Source of the DNA: Gammaproteobacteria bacterium
GTDB lineage: Bacteria > Pseudomonadota > Gammaproteobacteria > Chromatiales > Chromatiaceae
Reading direction: 5' to 3'
Length of the DNA stretch: 53,987 nucleotides
Assembly: GCA_020445405.1 (NCBI GenBank)
Contig: JAGRGQ010000017.1
Span: 1 to 53,987, forward strand
Both the position numbers and the translations under genes were made by a program. Below, piece by piece: positions 16,222 to 25,430 of this stretch. Within the stretch, counting starts at the first letter, position 1, and each line of letters starts with the position of its first letter. The notes beneath the pieces are model-generated. The model was not told the DNA's origin and ran no database searches. It was given only the letters and a program-made list of their open reading frames with translations.

Positions 16222-19017
16222 CTACCGACTGTTTCCAATCCGGGCCAGCAATTCGCGCGCCTCCGTTTCTTCCTTAAACAGTTTTTCAGTCGCCAACGCC
16301 GCTTCAAGTTCTTGTTTTGCCTCTATATTTCTGCCAAGTCCATGGAGAGCCACCGCAAGATGATAGTGTACCTCCGGCTGCTGCGATGCGCGCGCGCGGG
16401 CCTGTCTGAGATATGCCAACCCCTCTTTGAAATTGCCTTGCCGAACCAGAATCCAACCCAGTGTATCATTGGATGCCGGGTGCTTTGGTGCAAGCTGGTA
16501 GGCTTGTTGCGCAGAAGCGAGCGCCCGCGGATCATGGGCTATCTGGTAAAGACCCGCAAGGTTGTTGTGGATCTGAAAGTCATCAGGTCTCTGTTGCGCC
16601 AGGATCTCGTACTGTTTTATCGCTTCATCCAGGCGGTCAGCGCGACGATGCAGTGCGGCAAGCAGCCGGCGAATCTGATAATCACCCGGATTTTTCTCGA
16701 GCCATGCTTTGAGCCGCCCGATGCCTCTATCGCTGTTGCCCGCGGCCTGCTCGGCTCGGAACAAATTCAGAAGAAGGCCCGAACTCGGCTCACGGTCAAA
16801 ACCGGCCGCATAAGCTTCTGCCGCGCCGGCGAAGTTCCGGGTCTGCATATAGAGATCCCCGGTCAGGCGATATCCAAGCGCCAGACTCGGGTAATCTTTC
16901 TGCAGTTGCAGCGCAAGCGCTATGGCCTGGTCGGCGTGGCCAAGCCGCATTTCCAGCAGAATCCTGCTTCCCCGTGCCGGCAGGTACTCCGGATCTTTTT
17001 TCAGCGCCATATCCAACGCTTTGCCGGCAGCTTCCAGATCGCCTGCCTGCATAAGCAGGACTCCTATGCGCTGTAATGTAGCCAAAGATTCCGGATTGCC
17101 CTGATAGACGATCCGGAAGAAGCGGGCCGCATTCTCGTTCCTTCCCATAGCCAGGTTCGCTTTGCCCATCAGTTCCATTACCGACGGCGTTCCCGGCTCC
17201 AGCTGGCCCAGCTGCGTGGCAACCTCGAGTGCGGCTTCCGGCTGCCCTGTCCGCAGGTACAGATTCGCCAGGCGCAGCAGATCCTGGGCAATACCGGTCT
17301 GGCTTTCGGTATTGCGAATCTTGACCAGCCAGGAGATCGCCTGCGGATACTCTCCCCTGAGTTCTTCGATATTCGCCATACCCCTCATGGCACGCACTTC
17401 CTCGGGCAATCTGCGCAGGATCTGGTCATAGCGGGCGCGTGCGGCGTCAAATTTCTTTTCGCTGATATCAAGGTTTGCCAAATTCAGTTGCGGTGGGAGA
17501 AACTCCGGATTGAGCTGTACGGCTTTTTCAAAAGCGTCCCGCGCAGATTGGATATCCCGCTTCCTCAGAAGCGCGGCGCCGGCCAGATTGTAGACCATTG
17601 GATTGTCCGGGTGTTCCGCCTGCAGCGTCGCAGTTGTTGCCAGCGCTTTATCGAAATCCCCTCTCCGCAGTTGCATGATGGCGAGCATCAATCCCGGCCT
17701 GGTCTGACTGACATCCATCTCCAGCGCTGTTTCGAGTTCCCGCATCGCCGCTTCGGGCTGTCCACTTCCCAGGCGGCTGAGCGCCAACCGGGTGCGCAGG
17801 GACGCGAGATCGGGTTTCAGAGCTGCTGCCCTGTCCAGCATCTCCGTAGCTTCGTCGTAGCGTTGTGCATTCAGAAAGGCGGTGCCGAGCAGGGTAAGCA
17901 GTTCCGCGTTATCCGGATGATCCGCCAGCATGGGTTTCAAGATCACGATGACGCCGTCGCTATCGCCCTTTTTCATCAGGACTTCGGCTAGCACCATCCT
18001 CGGTTGAAGATGATGGGGATGTATCTCCAGGTAGTGTTTTAGGTAAACCTCCGCTTTGTCCAGGTGGTTTTGGAGATACTGCAGCGTTCCCAGCAGCAGC
18101 AGGGTTGGACCGTGACTGTTGATAAAGCTGGTATTCAGCGTGGATAGCGTTTGCGAAATCTCATTAATTTTCGTTTTCGCTTCATTGTATTTCCCCGCCT
18201 GTGCAAGCAGCATGGCTTTTAAATAGTTTGCAGCAAAATTGTCTGGCGCATTTTTCAGGATAAAATCGACATCTTCCCCGGCGGCCGCACTCCTTCCCTT
18301 GTTAATCAAAATCGCCGCCCTGCTCAGGCGCGCCCGTACATGTTGCGGGTCCTTGTTTATGGACTTATTGAGATTTTCCAATGCAAGGTCAGTCTGCCCC
18401 CGGAGGCGTTGTATCTCCCCCTTGCCGTACCATGTTTCCGCTTCATCAGGACCGAACTTCTCCGCCTCTTCAACAAGCTTTTCGGCAGAATCAAGGTTGC
18501 CACTCTGAATCTCCACCGTTGCCAGTCCGAGGATCGGGCCCGGCTCGTTGGGTGAAAGCCGCCTGGCTTGGACAAAGGTTTTCTCTGCCTGCTCCGTTTG
18601 CCCGAGATGCAGGTACGCATTCGCCCGCAGAACCAGGATCTGTGTCTCTACGGCAGTAGCGCGGCCGCCACTTCTGACCTCCTTGAGGAGTTGCTCGTAC
18701 TTTCCCTGAATCAGATAGGTACTGCCGAGAAGAACCACAACCTGGTCCTCGTCAGCACCGCTGGAGAGTGCAGTCTTCAGATCATTCTCAGCGGCAATCG
18801 CATCTCCGGCGTGTAACTGGCTTTGGCCAAGCAATATTCTGGAAGGCAGATGTTTTGGATTTTCGCGCAGCGCATTTTTCAACAGGATTATCGCCGCCTG
18901 GTAATCTTTTTGATTGAACCGCTCAACGGCGGATTCATAAAAATCCGCCGCGGATTTTGCCAATGTGTTGAGACAAAATGTAACCAGGATTACTGCAGTC
19001 AAAAGCCGTGTTATCAA
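16222..19017 (-). CDS. prsT: PEP-CTERM system TPR-repeat protein PrsT
   Basis: The 931-residue exported protein consists almost wholly of tetratricopeptide repeats (recurring A-x-x-x-Y/L-x-x-A-x-x and NP/P-D turns, e.g. YQAAIILLKNALRENPKH) from about residue 25 to the end. Length and repeat pattern match PrsT, a conserved component of PEP-CTERM/exosortase systems thought to act in the periplasm in polysaccharide export. The only workable start is TTG at 19017 with a distant GGAG; no in-frame ATG or GTG lies between it and the upstream stop. The signal peptide lacks a proper lipobox (VTFC), though many family members are called lipoproteins. It lies 268 bases upstream of the PEP-CTERM gene. 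Confidence 0.88.
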   Translation of the reverse strand: MITRLLTAVILVTFCLNTLAKSAADFYESAVERFNQKDYQAAIILLKNALRENPKHLPSRILLGQSQLHAGDAIAAENDLKTALSSGADEDQVVVLLGSTYLIQGKYEQLLKEVRSGGRATAVETQILVLRANAYLHLGQTEQAEKTFVQARRLSPNEPGPILGLATVEIQSGNLDSAEKLVEEAEKFGPDEAETWYGKGEIQRLRGQTDLALENLNKSINKDPQHVRARLSRAAILINKGRSAAAGEDVDFILKNAPDNFAANYLKAMLLAQAGKYNEAKTKINEISQTLSTLNTSFINSHGPTLLLLGTLQYLQNHLDKAEVYLKHYLEIHPHHLQPRMVLAEVLMKKGDSDGVIVILKPMLADHPDNAELLTLLGTAFLNAQRYDEATEMLDRAAALKPDLASLRTRLALSRLGSGQPEAAMRELETALEMDVSQTRPGLMLAIMQLRRGDFDKALATTATLQAEHPDNPMVYNLAGAALLRKRDIQSARDAFEKAVQLNPEFLPPQLNLANLDISEKKFDAARARYDQILRRLPEEVRAMRGMANIEELRGEYPQAISWLVKIRNTESQTGIAQDLLRLANLYLRTGQPEAALEVATQLGQLEPGTPSVMELMGKANLAMGRNENAARFFRIVYQGNPESLATLQRIGVLLMQAGDLEAAGKALDMALKKDPEYLPARGSRILLEMRLGHADQAIALALQLQKDYPSLALGYRLTGDLYMQTRNFAGAAEAYAAGFDREPSSGLLLNLFRAEQAAGNSDRGIGRLKAWLEKNPGDYQIRRLLAALHRRADRLDEAIKQYEILAQQRPDDFQIHNNLAGLYQIAHDPRALASAQQAYQLAPKHPASNDTLGWILVRQGNFKEGLAYLRQARARASQQPEVHYHLAVALHGLGRNIEAKQELEAALATEKLFKEETEARELLARIGNSR

Positions 19018-19458
19018 GGGGATATGGCTCCATACAAAACGCTGAAACAGATCCTTGACGGAAAACCGAAACAGCCTCGAAAATCGCTAATACCGCTGGA
19101 GTTTTACAGTTCGAAATCGGAAGCTTTTTCCGGGGATTATAAGCTCACTTGCCGAGAGAGGATGCTAACGCTTAAGCATTCCATAAAAATGAAACTCCAA
19201 CTTACAGCCTTATACAATAGCCCAGGAACAGGATCAAATAAACGGCTTTAAGTTCTGAACTTAACGATCAGGAAAAAAACGCTTTTTCTGACCATTCTTC
19301 GAATAGAATGCAGTGACCCGCAGCCGTCACCGGTCCGCTCCGCAATGCAGAGACGGTACAATTCCTGCGGCCGGTTACCGTCAGAATGGATGTACCGCTT
19401 AAGTTACACTCTGTTCCATTCGGGCCTCTGCAGCAACCAACAGCCGGCCAGTGCCCGC
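19018..19458. other. Intergenic region between the SGNH gene and prsT
   Basis: These 441 bases are A/T-richer near 19100-19280 and should hold the prsT promoter. I found no sigma-54 box with correct GG-10-GC spacing and no convincing sigma-70 pair. An imperfect A/T hairpin (GATCAGGAAAAA against TTTTTCTGACC, about 19266-19293) is the only structure noted. No gene is supported. Confidence 0.5.
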
Positions 19459-20616
19459 TTATCGCAGCAGACGCTCAGCGAGCAACCCGGCTACCAGCAG
19501 GTGTCCCTGCGGGGTGAGGTGTCCCTCGTGAGGATAATACAGCCCGTTTTTTCCGCTCTCATGCGCGTCGCGCAGTGCGGTTGCCAGATCGATTGTCTCG
19601 ATGCCCGCCATGGTGGAAAGATCGCTTAATATCGAGCGACGCAGGAAATCCTGGTACCCTGCCGAGAGACTGCCCGGATTCTCGACAAACGAGCGGCCTG
19701 GAAGCAGCGCCAGCGTAAGTTCCGCCCTTAGTTCACGCGCGCTTCCGGATATACGCTCGACCAGGGCCCGGAAAAGCGCGAGGTTGTAACCGAATCTCGC
19801 CTGGAAGCCTGCTTCGTCACCGCGAAAGTCCGGCTGGAAGAGTCCCAAGCGGCGCGTGATCTCAAAACCACCGAGCCAGCGCTGCAGGTTGGTGGGTGGC
19901 GGCTGCGATTCACCCAGCACCAGATTGGTCAAGTTGTCCGTGCGCACTGCCGCGGGCTTGGTCTCGCTGGGCACAGGCGTGTTGAGCAACTCCAGGCTAC
20001 CATCGGGGTTCAGGCGAAAATAGGGCTTGGCATGATCTCCCTGGAGCGGAAAAGGACGCGCGTTGTCGAACAGGTCGTTGCCGAGATAGACCACCAGCAC
20101 CAGCACATCGGGCTTGAACAGACTGACTCTGTCCCGGATCATCAGATATTGCTGGTCGGTACTGTATCCCGGCACACTGAAATTGAGAAACTCGGCCGCT
20201 GTACCCGCCTCATCCAGCAGATGCACGAATGTCCGGTCGTCATTCACCCCCTGACCGAAGGCAAAACTGTCTCCAATCACCGCATAACGGCGCGCCCCCG
20301 GCTGCGCCGGCAGCCTACCGCGCAATCCGAACCGGTTGACGTGGTATTCGACATCGAAGTCATAGTGCTTGTGCGAGCCGAACCAATTGGGCTTGAGACG
20401 CCAGCCCAGACGCGGATCGTAAAGGACCATGCCGGGCGCAAGACGGTCGCTCTGCTCAATCGTCTGGCGCTGATAGGAAAGAAACCATTCAACAGCGTAC
20501 AGGCTGATTCCGGTACTCAGACAGACTGTAAGAAACAGAAAAGAAAGGTGCCGTGAACAAGACCTCCCTGCGCCTGAGCCGCTCTTTGTTTCCGCCTCTT
20601 CCAAATCAGCGCTCAT
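19459..20616 (-). CDS. Membrane-anchored SGNH/GDSL hydrolase
   Basis: The 385-residue protein has a short basic cytoplasmic tail, one membrane helix (about 24-45) and an SGNH hydrolase domain. Block I is IGDSFAFGQGVNDD with the catalytic Ser, block III is LGNDLFDN with the oxyanion Asn, and block V, EGHLTPQGH, holds the catalytic His. Such proteins remove or transfer acetyl groups on extracellular polysaccharides. The position beside PrsT and a PEP-CTERM gene suggests a role in exopolysaccharide modification; the substrate is not visible. It ends 441 bases before prsT on the same strand. Confidence 0.82.
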   Translation of the reverse strand: MSADLEEAETKSGSGAGRSCSRHLSFLFLTVCLSTGISLYAVEWFLSYQRQTIEQSDRLAPGMVLYDPRLGWRLKPNWFGSHKHYDFDVEYHVNRFGLRGRLPAQPGARRYAVIGDSFAFGQGVNDDRTFVHLLDEAGTAAEFLNFSVPGYSTDQQYLMIRDRVSLFKPDVLVLVVYLGNDLFDNARPFPLQGDHAKPYFRLNPDGSLELLNTPVPSETKPAAVRTDNLTNLVLGESQPPPTNLQRWLGGFEITRRLGLFQPDFRGDEAGFQARFGYNLALFRALVERISGSARELRAELTLALLPGRSFVENPGSLSAGYQDFLRRSILSDLSTMAGIETIDLATALRDAHESGKNGLYYPHEGHLTPQGHLLVAGLLAERLLR

Positions 20617-20643
20617 CTATCGCTACCGGGTTTCAAACTCGCA

Positions 20644-21051
20644 TCAATGAGAATCGATACGACGGCCGTGGAACAGGGAATAGTAACGGACGTTGGCAGG
20701 TGCATGGGATATCACACCGGAGATCACCAGAATTGCGAGAAACAGGGGTAATCGCTGGGACGGTATCAGCGGCATCAGGCTCAGCAGCAGCAATTTCAGC
20801 AGAATGGCCTGACCGCGGAGCTGAATCAGCCAGACTCCGCTGTTCCAGACCGCAATCGCTGTCAGCCCCACACCGGACCAGAGGGTTAAATCAAAAAATG
20901 AGCGCCATAAGTCCCCATCTGCCGGATAGAAAAATCCACCGCCAACACCGGCGATACCGATGAGATGCAGCGTACGCAGCAGGATGTTGACCCAGCGCTG
21001 CCCTGGGAAAAAACGGGACTCTGCGGGAAAAAGCAGCCGTTTCAATTGCAT
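20644..21051 (-). CDS. Small multi-pass membrane protein of unknown function
   Basis: This 135-residue protein starts with an ATG behind a GAGGA site and has about four predicted membrane segments (ILLRTLHLIGIAGVGGGFF, a segment around 60-75, LLLLSLMPLI, LPLFLAILVISGVI). It ends 27 bases before the SGNH hydrolase start on the same strand and is probably co-transcribed with it. I recognise no family motif. The short spacing suggests a shared envelope role. Confidence 0.7.
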   Translation of the reverse strand: MQLKRLLFPAESRFFPGQRWVNILLRTLHLIGIAGVGGGFFYPADGDLWRSFFDLTLWSGVGLTAIAVWNSGVWLIQLRGQAILLKLLLLSLMPLIPSQRLPLFLAILVISGVISHAPANVRYYSLFHGRRIDSH

Positions 21052-21072
21052 GCATCATCCTCATCGGAATTC

Positions 21073-21207
21073 TCAAAGTACCCGTTTGACAACGACAAGC
21101 GCCTCAGGGCCGCGAAAGATAAATACACCGATCTTCCGGCTGTTCCCTGGCCCGTTACCCTCTGCCCTGATGTCGGCGGCACCTCCGGTCAGCAACGTCG
21201 CATTCAT
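21073..21207 (-). CDS. Possible 44-residue ORF, doubtful
   Basis: In the 193-base gap between the MBL hydrolase and the membrane protein, an ATG at 21207 opens a 44-codon frame on the same strand. It encodes MNATLLTGGAADIRAEG through a hydrophobic, basic end (FIFRGPEALVVVKRVL). No clear ribosome site precedes it and no family is recognised. It is listed because it fills the gap in operon orientation; it may equally be chance. Confidence 0.2.
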   Translation of the reverse strand: MNATLLTGGAADIRAEGNGPGNSRKIGVFIFRGPEALVVVKRVL

Positions 21208-21244
21208 CTATCGTCCCAAGCGGCGTTATTGACAGGCGGCCCGC

Positions 21245-22006
21245 TCACACATCGAACCATTCGCTCGCGCGGTCCTGACAGGTGAGCGTCAGCCGATTTT
21301 CGATCCCGGGTACGGCCGAAACCAGTGCCGCCCGGGCCAGGCCCGGCGTATTATTTTTTTCGCTGACATGGCCCACTACCAACCGTTTCAATCCGGGATG
21401 TTCAACCTGCTCCAGCAACTCAGCCGCCTGGCAGTTACTGAGATGGCCCAGCGTTCCACCGACACGCCGTTGCAGAGAAATCGGGTATGGACCATTGGCC
21501 AGCATCTCCCGGTCATGATTACACTCCAGCAGCAGTGCGGTGCAGTTTGCCAGCATCTTCACGATATGTGGCGTAACCACCCCAACGTCCGTCAACACGC
21601 CGAAGCGCGCACTGGATGTTTCAAATACGAACTGAACAGGTTCGCGTGCATCATGGGGCACAGGATAGGCAGTTACCCGCAGGTCACCGATGAGAAAGGA
21701 TGTCCGGTGTCCATGGATAACTCGAACATCGGGCAACTGACCCAGGTGCCGGCAGTGTAAAGTGCCATGGGTAAGCCATACCGGCAAACCGAACCGACGA
21801 GCCAGAACGCCAACACCGCGTATATGGTCCTGGTGTTCATGGGTAACCAGAATGCCATCCAGGCTTTCCGGGGTAAATCCGAATGGCAACAGCCGCTTTT
21901 CCAGCTCCCGGGCCGGGAATCCGCAATCGAGCAGCAGACGGGTATTGTCGCTCTCGATCAGGGTGGCGTTGCCGCGGCTGCCGCTACCCAGTGAAGCGAA
22001 TCGCAC
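21245..22006 (-). CDS. MBL-fold metallo-hydrolase (YycJ/WalJ-like)
   Basis: The 253-residue protein opens with MRFASLGSGSRGNATLI, typical of the YycJ-type metallo-beta-lactamase family, and has the di-metal motif THEHQDH plus downstream ligands in PVPHDA, TDVG and VVGHVSEKNN. Such enzymes are thought to be exonucleases; Bacillus YycJ (WalJ) has been linked to DNA repair. The start is GTG at 22006. It lies 83 bases downstream of bamC on the same strand, a common gammaproteobacterial order. Confidence 0.88.
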   Translation of the reverse strand: MRFASLGSGSRGNATLIESDNTRLLLDCGFPARELEKRLLPFGFTPESLDGILVTHEHQDHIRGVGVLARRFGLPVWLTHGTLHCRHLGQLPDVRVIHGHRTSFLIGDLRVTAYPVPHDAREPVQFVFETSSARFGVLTDVGVVTPHIVKMLANCTALLLECNHDREMLANGPYPISLQRRVGGTLGHLSNCQAAELLEQVEHPGLKRLVVGHVSEKNNTPGLARAALVSAVPGIENRLTLTCQDRASEWFDV

Positions 22007-22089
22007 CTACTGCCCGTCCACCGCCCGACAGGACGCGTCGCCGGCGGTCACAGGCGGTAAGCACTCTGCCGTTGAGGCGAAACGGGGCA

Positions 22090-23259
22090 CTAACGGATCT
22101 GCTCCTGAATCAGCGTGAGAATGCGCTTCGCGGTATCCGAATTGTCACGTACGCCCTTGGCGTTCAATACCGATATTTCCGTAGCTTGAGCGCCCTCAAC
22201 CAGTTTTATCCAGTACTGGCTCTCTTTGTCTATTTCCGCTTCGTCCACGTTCCAGAATACCAGCTTGCTTAAGAAACCCTTCTTTTCGGGCGTGCGCATC
22301 GGGTCATTGTAGCGAACGTAATAGATACCCTCGGAACGGTTGCGGTCTTCAACTGCAAATCCGACCCGATCGAGTGCCACACCTGTCAATCTCCAGGAGC
22401 GGTCGAAACTCTCATTTACCGTCAACGATACCTGATCGCCGGTCTGGTTCAGACGGGAGCGCGGTTTGCGTTGCCTCTCCTTTGCTCCCGCCAGTCGCGC
22501 CGCCGCTGCCTCGTCTGAGCTGCCGAGATAGACCATGATGCGCCGGAGCATCGCGACTTCGAGTCCCGGATCGGGTTCTCGCGGATTCCACACCGTACGC
22601 TCCACCGTGCCTTGCCCATCCTGGATTATTTTCTCCTGCATGCCGCGGTGAGTCAGATACAGCTCGGTGGTACCGGGAGAGATTCCATTCTCTATTCGCA
22701 CCCGGAACTGGTCCCGTGTCGATGCGGAGTAGAGCCCGCCCGCTATGCGCCGGAAGGTGTCGGTTATAAAGTCGCTGCTGATATCCGCCAGGTTTTCCAG
22801 CCAGCCGGTGACGATAATGCCGACGGTAGGATCCTGCTCCTCCAGCAGAATGCCGTTATCCTGCCAGAATTCGATCACCTGAAACCAGATATCGTCCGGC
22901 TTCCCTTTGATCACAAGCCAGTGCTGGTCACCATCGCGCATGACCTCGATATTTTCCACTTTCGGCAGCACACCTTTGTCTACCGACGCGGTTCCGGTAA
23001 ACGGCCGACTCTTCTCGAACTGGGACAGCGTCGCTGCATGGGGAGCACCGGCCCCGGGTATCACCAGTTCGTCCTGGATGCTGCTCCTGGTCAGATCCGG
23101 AGGAATCTCCAGATTTTTCTCCGCCTGTTTGCTCTTCTTGTACTCCACCTTGCGGTCGGGCAGCACTTTATCGACGCCCGGCAACATGCCGCAACCGGCG
23201 ACAGTTACCGCCAACAATAACGAAAGCGGGAAAATTCTTGCGTTTTTCAGTAGGTTCAT
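22090..23259 (-). CDS. bamC: Outer membrane protein assembly factor BamC
   Basis: BamC (NlpB) is a lipoprotein of the BAM complex that inserts beta-barrels in the outer membrane. The 389-residue protein has lipobox VAGC (Cys23), the unstructured N-terminal segment with LPDRKVEYKKSKQ and LEIPPDLT that contacts BamD, then two helix-grip domains (about 100-215 and 285-385). Its ATG directly abuts the dapA stop, so the two are translationally coupled, as in E. coli. Confidence 0.94.
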   Translation of the reverse strand: MNLLKNARIFPLSLLLAVTVAGCGMLPGVDKVLPDRKVEYKKSKQAEKNLEIPPDLTRSSIQDELVIPGAGAPHAATLSQFEKSRPFTGTASVDKGVLPKVENIEVMRDGDQHWLVIKGKPDDIWFQVIEFWQDNGILLEEQDPTVGIIVTGWLENLADISSDFITDTFRRIAGGLYSASTRDQFRVRIENGISPGTTELYLTHRGMQEKIIQDGQGTVERTVWNPREPDPGLEVAMLRRIMVYLGSSDEAAAARLAGAKERQRKPRSRLNQTGDQVSLTVNESFDRSWRLTGVALDRVGFAVEDRNRSEGIYYVRYNDPMRTPEKKGFLSKLVFWNVDEAEIDKESQYWIKLVEGAQATEISVLNAKGVRDNSDTAKRILTLIQEQIR

Positions 23260-24135
23260 TCAGATAATTCCAGCTTTGGACAGGGCCTGTCGTACGGCAT
23301 CGTGATATTGCCCGGAGAGCCGTGTCATAGGCAACCGCAAACCCGGGGGGATACGACCCATCTCCTCCAGTGCCCACTTTACCGGAATGGGGTTGGACTC
23401 TAGAAACAGTGCTTTGTGCAGGTCGGCCAGACCACTGTCGATGCGCCCGGCTTCCGCTGCATCACCCCGCAACGCGGCAGCCACCATCCGGTGCATGGCC
23501 GATGGGGCTACATTGGCGGTAACCGATATGCAGCCCCGACCGCCCCGAAGAACGAACTCCCGGGTGGTGGCGTCATCTCCGCTGAGAAGTATAAAATCCG
23601 GACCGCAAAGCTCCCGCAGCTGCGGTACGCGCTCCAGGTCTCCGGTAGCCTCCTTGATACCGATGATATTGGGGAGTTCAGCCAGTCGCGCAACGGTATG
23701 AGGCAGCATGTCGCAGGCAGTCCTTCCCGGCACGTTATAGAGCAGCTGGGGGATAGCCACGGCCTCCGCCACCGCCTTGTGGTGCAGGTAGAGCCCCTCC
23801 TGAGTCGGCTTGTTGTAGTAGGGCGTGACCAGCAGGCAGGCGTCGGCGCCTGCCTGCGCCGCACACCGGGTCAGAGAGATCGCCTCGCTGGTCGAGTTGG
23901 CACCGGTGCCGGCGATTACCGGGATACGGCCGGCGGCAAATTCGACCACCTGCCGGATCACGTTGCAGTGCTCCGTCTCGTCCAAAGTGGCGGATTCACC
24001 GGATGTCCCCACGGCGACAATGGCATCGGTGCCCTGCTCCACGTGCCAGTCGACCAGTGCATGCAGGCTCAGTTCATCGACACCGCCGTCCAGTCCCATG
24101 GGTGTGACCAACGCGACAATACTGCCTTGAAACAT
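23260..24135 (-). CDS. dapA: 4-hydroxy-tetrahydrodipicolinate synthase DapA
   Basis: DapA condenses pyruvate with aspartate semialdehyde in lysine and diaminopimelate synthesis. The 291-residue protein has GTSGESATL (substrate loop), [13 protein letters not shown] with the catalytic Tyr, and the Schiff-base Lys in IGIKEATGD. It is first in the dapA-bamC unit, with a good sigma-70 promoter 35-64 bases upstream. Confidence 0.97.
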   Translation of the reverse strand: MFQGSIVALVTPMGLDGGVDELSLHALVDWHVEQGTDAIVAVGTSGESATLDETEHCNVIRQVVEFAAGRIPVIAGTGANSTSEAISLTRCAAQAGADACLLVTPYYNKPTQEGLYLHHKAVAEAVAIPQLLYNVPGRTACDMLPHTVARLAELPNIIGIKEATGDLERVPQLRELCGPDFILLSGDDATTREFVLRGGRGCISVTANVAPSAMHRMVAAALRGDAAEAGRIDSGLADLHKALFLESNPIPVKWALEEMGRIPPGLRLPMTRLSGQYHDAVRQALSKAGII

Positions 24136-24169
24136 GTAAATTATCCCGGAATATTAGGCTCAATTTATT

Positions 24170-24199
24170 ATTTTAAAGCGCGAACCCGGACGCTGACAA
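24170..24199 (-). promoter_or_regulatory. sigma-70 promoter of dapA-bamC
   Basis: On the minus strand TTGTCA (24199-24194) and TAAAAT (24175-24170) are 18 bases apart, each with a single mismatch to consensus. The -10 box lies in an A/T-rich stretch that contrasts with the surrounding G/C-rich DNA. It drives dapA and bamC away from the divergent gcvR. Confidence 0.5.
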
Positions 24200-24392
24200 G
24201 GCGTGTAACCCGGAGAGCGCCAGACAACTCTGCTGCATCTGCAGCCTACGCCATTCCGGGAGCTGCCGGTAACGGCTTTGCAGCAGGTATTAATTCAGAA
24301 GCGACCCCGCGCCATATCATCAGACGCTGGCTTAAACCATGCCAACGAAGCTAAACTGCATCCCAACACAGCACTCTGGAGCCTCGCCAAAA

Positions 24393-24932
24393 ATGCCTGC
24401 AAAAAAATCCTCTCTGGTACTGACTTTGTTGGGCGAGGACCGTTCCGGTATCGTGGATCAGCTGTCCAAGGCGATCTTCGACCTCGACTGTAACATCAAC
24501 GACAGCCGAATGACGGTTCTTGGTGGCGAATTTGCCATCATTCTGCTGATCGAGGGCAACTGGAACGCGCTGGCAAAACTGGAATCCAATTGTCCGGCGC
24601 TGGAGCAGCAACTGGGTATGAAAATCATGGCCAGGCAGACCCGGGGGCGTAGACGTGAATCAGAGCTGCTGCCTTACGAAGTCGACGTAGTGGCGCTTGA
24701 CCGGCCCGGCATAGTACACCATCTCGCCAGCTTCTTTTCCCGGAGGAAGATAAATATCGAGGACATGGCCACCAGCAGCTACGCTGCCGCCCACACCGGC
24801 AGCGCGATGTTCTCGGTCCACATCGTCGTCAGTATTCCGGCTGATGTGCACATTGCATCCCTGCGTGAAGAGTTCATGGAGTTTTGCGACGCCATGAACC
24901 TGGATGCGGTGTTGGAACCGATCAAACTATAG
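24393..24932 (+). CDS. gcvR: Glycine cleavage system transcriptional repressor GcvR
   Basis: GcvR is an ACT-domain protein that in E. coli binds GcvA and represses the glycine cleavage operon. The 179-residue form starting MPAKKSSLVLTLLGEDRSG has two ACT domains (about 7-80 and 92-175; VDVVALDRPGIVHHLASFFS begins the second). An upstream in-frame ATG at 24339 has no ribosome site, so the ATG at 24393 with GGAG is preferred. It is divergent from dapA and lies 24 bases before bcp, the usual gammaproteobacterial neighbour. Confidence 0.87.
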   Translation: MPAKKSSLVLTLLGEDRSGIVDQLSKAIFDLDCNINDSRMTVLGGEFAIILLIEGNWNALAKLESNCPALEQQLGMKIMARQTRGRRRESELLPYEVDVVALDRPGIVHHLASFFSRRKINIEDMATSSYAAAHTGSAMFSVHIVVSIPADVHIASLREEFMEFCDAMNLDAVLEPIKL

Positions 24933-24956
24933 GTTTTTCGATTACAGGATTCTCTA

Positions 24957-25430
24957 ATGAGTCAAATCGCGGTTGGCAAGCTTATCCCCGACGCCGAACT
25001 CCACCTTACAGGTGACAAAAGCGCAAACTTAACCGATTTCCGGGGCAAAATCCTGGTGCTCTATTTTTATCCAAAAGCAAGTACACCCGGTTGCACGCAG
25101 GAGGGGCTGGACTTCAAGGCGGCCATAAACAAATTCAAACGCCAAACCGCGGTTGTCATCGGTGTCTCGCGGGACGCGCTTAAAACTCAGGAAAATTTTA
25201 AGGCCAAACAGGAGTTTCCCTTCGATTTGGCTGCGGATCCCGACGAAAAGCTGTGCACCACCTTCGACGTCATCAGACTGAAGAAAATGTACGGCAGAGA
25301 GGTGCGGGGAATCGAGCGCAGCACTTTTATCATCGATGCCGACGGCATACTCCGGTTCGAGTGGAGAAAGGTGAAAGTCAAAGACCATGTCAACCAGGTG
25401 CTGGCGGCGATCAAAGCATTGAAAGCATGA
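24957..25430 (+). CDS. bcp: Thioredoxin-dependent peroxiredoxin Bcp (PrxQ)
   Basis: Bcp reduces hydroperoxides at a peroxidatic cysteine. The 157-residue protein has the family core YFYPKASTPGCT (Cys46). The resolving cysteine that E. coli Bcp carries five residues later is a Leu here (GCTQEGL); the only other cysteine is Cys100 in EKLCTTF. The enzyme may therefore act as a 1-Cys form or use another resolving partner. Its stop overlaps the start of the PhoH-like gene by an ATGA, showing translational coupling. Confidence 0.92.
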   Translation: MSQIAVGKLIPDAELHLTGDKSANLTDFRGKILVLYFYPKASTPGCTQEGLDFKAAINKFKRQTAVVIGVSRDALKTQENFKAKQEFPFDLAADPDEKLCTTFDVIRLKKMYGREVRGIERSTFIIDADGILRFEWRKVKVKDHVNQVLAAIKALKA

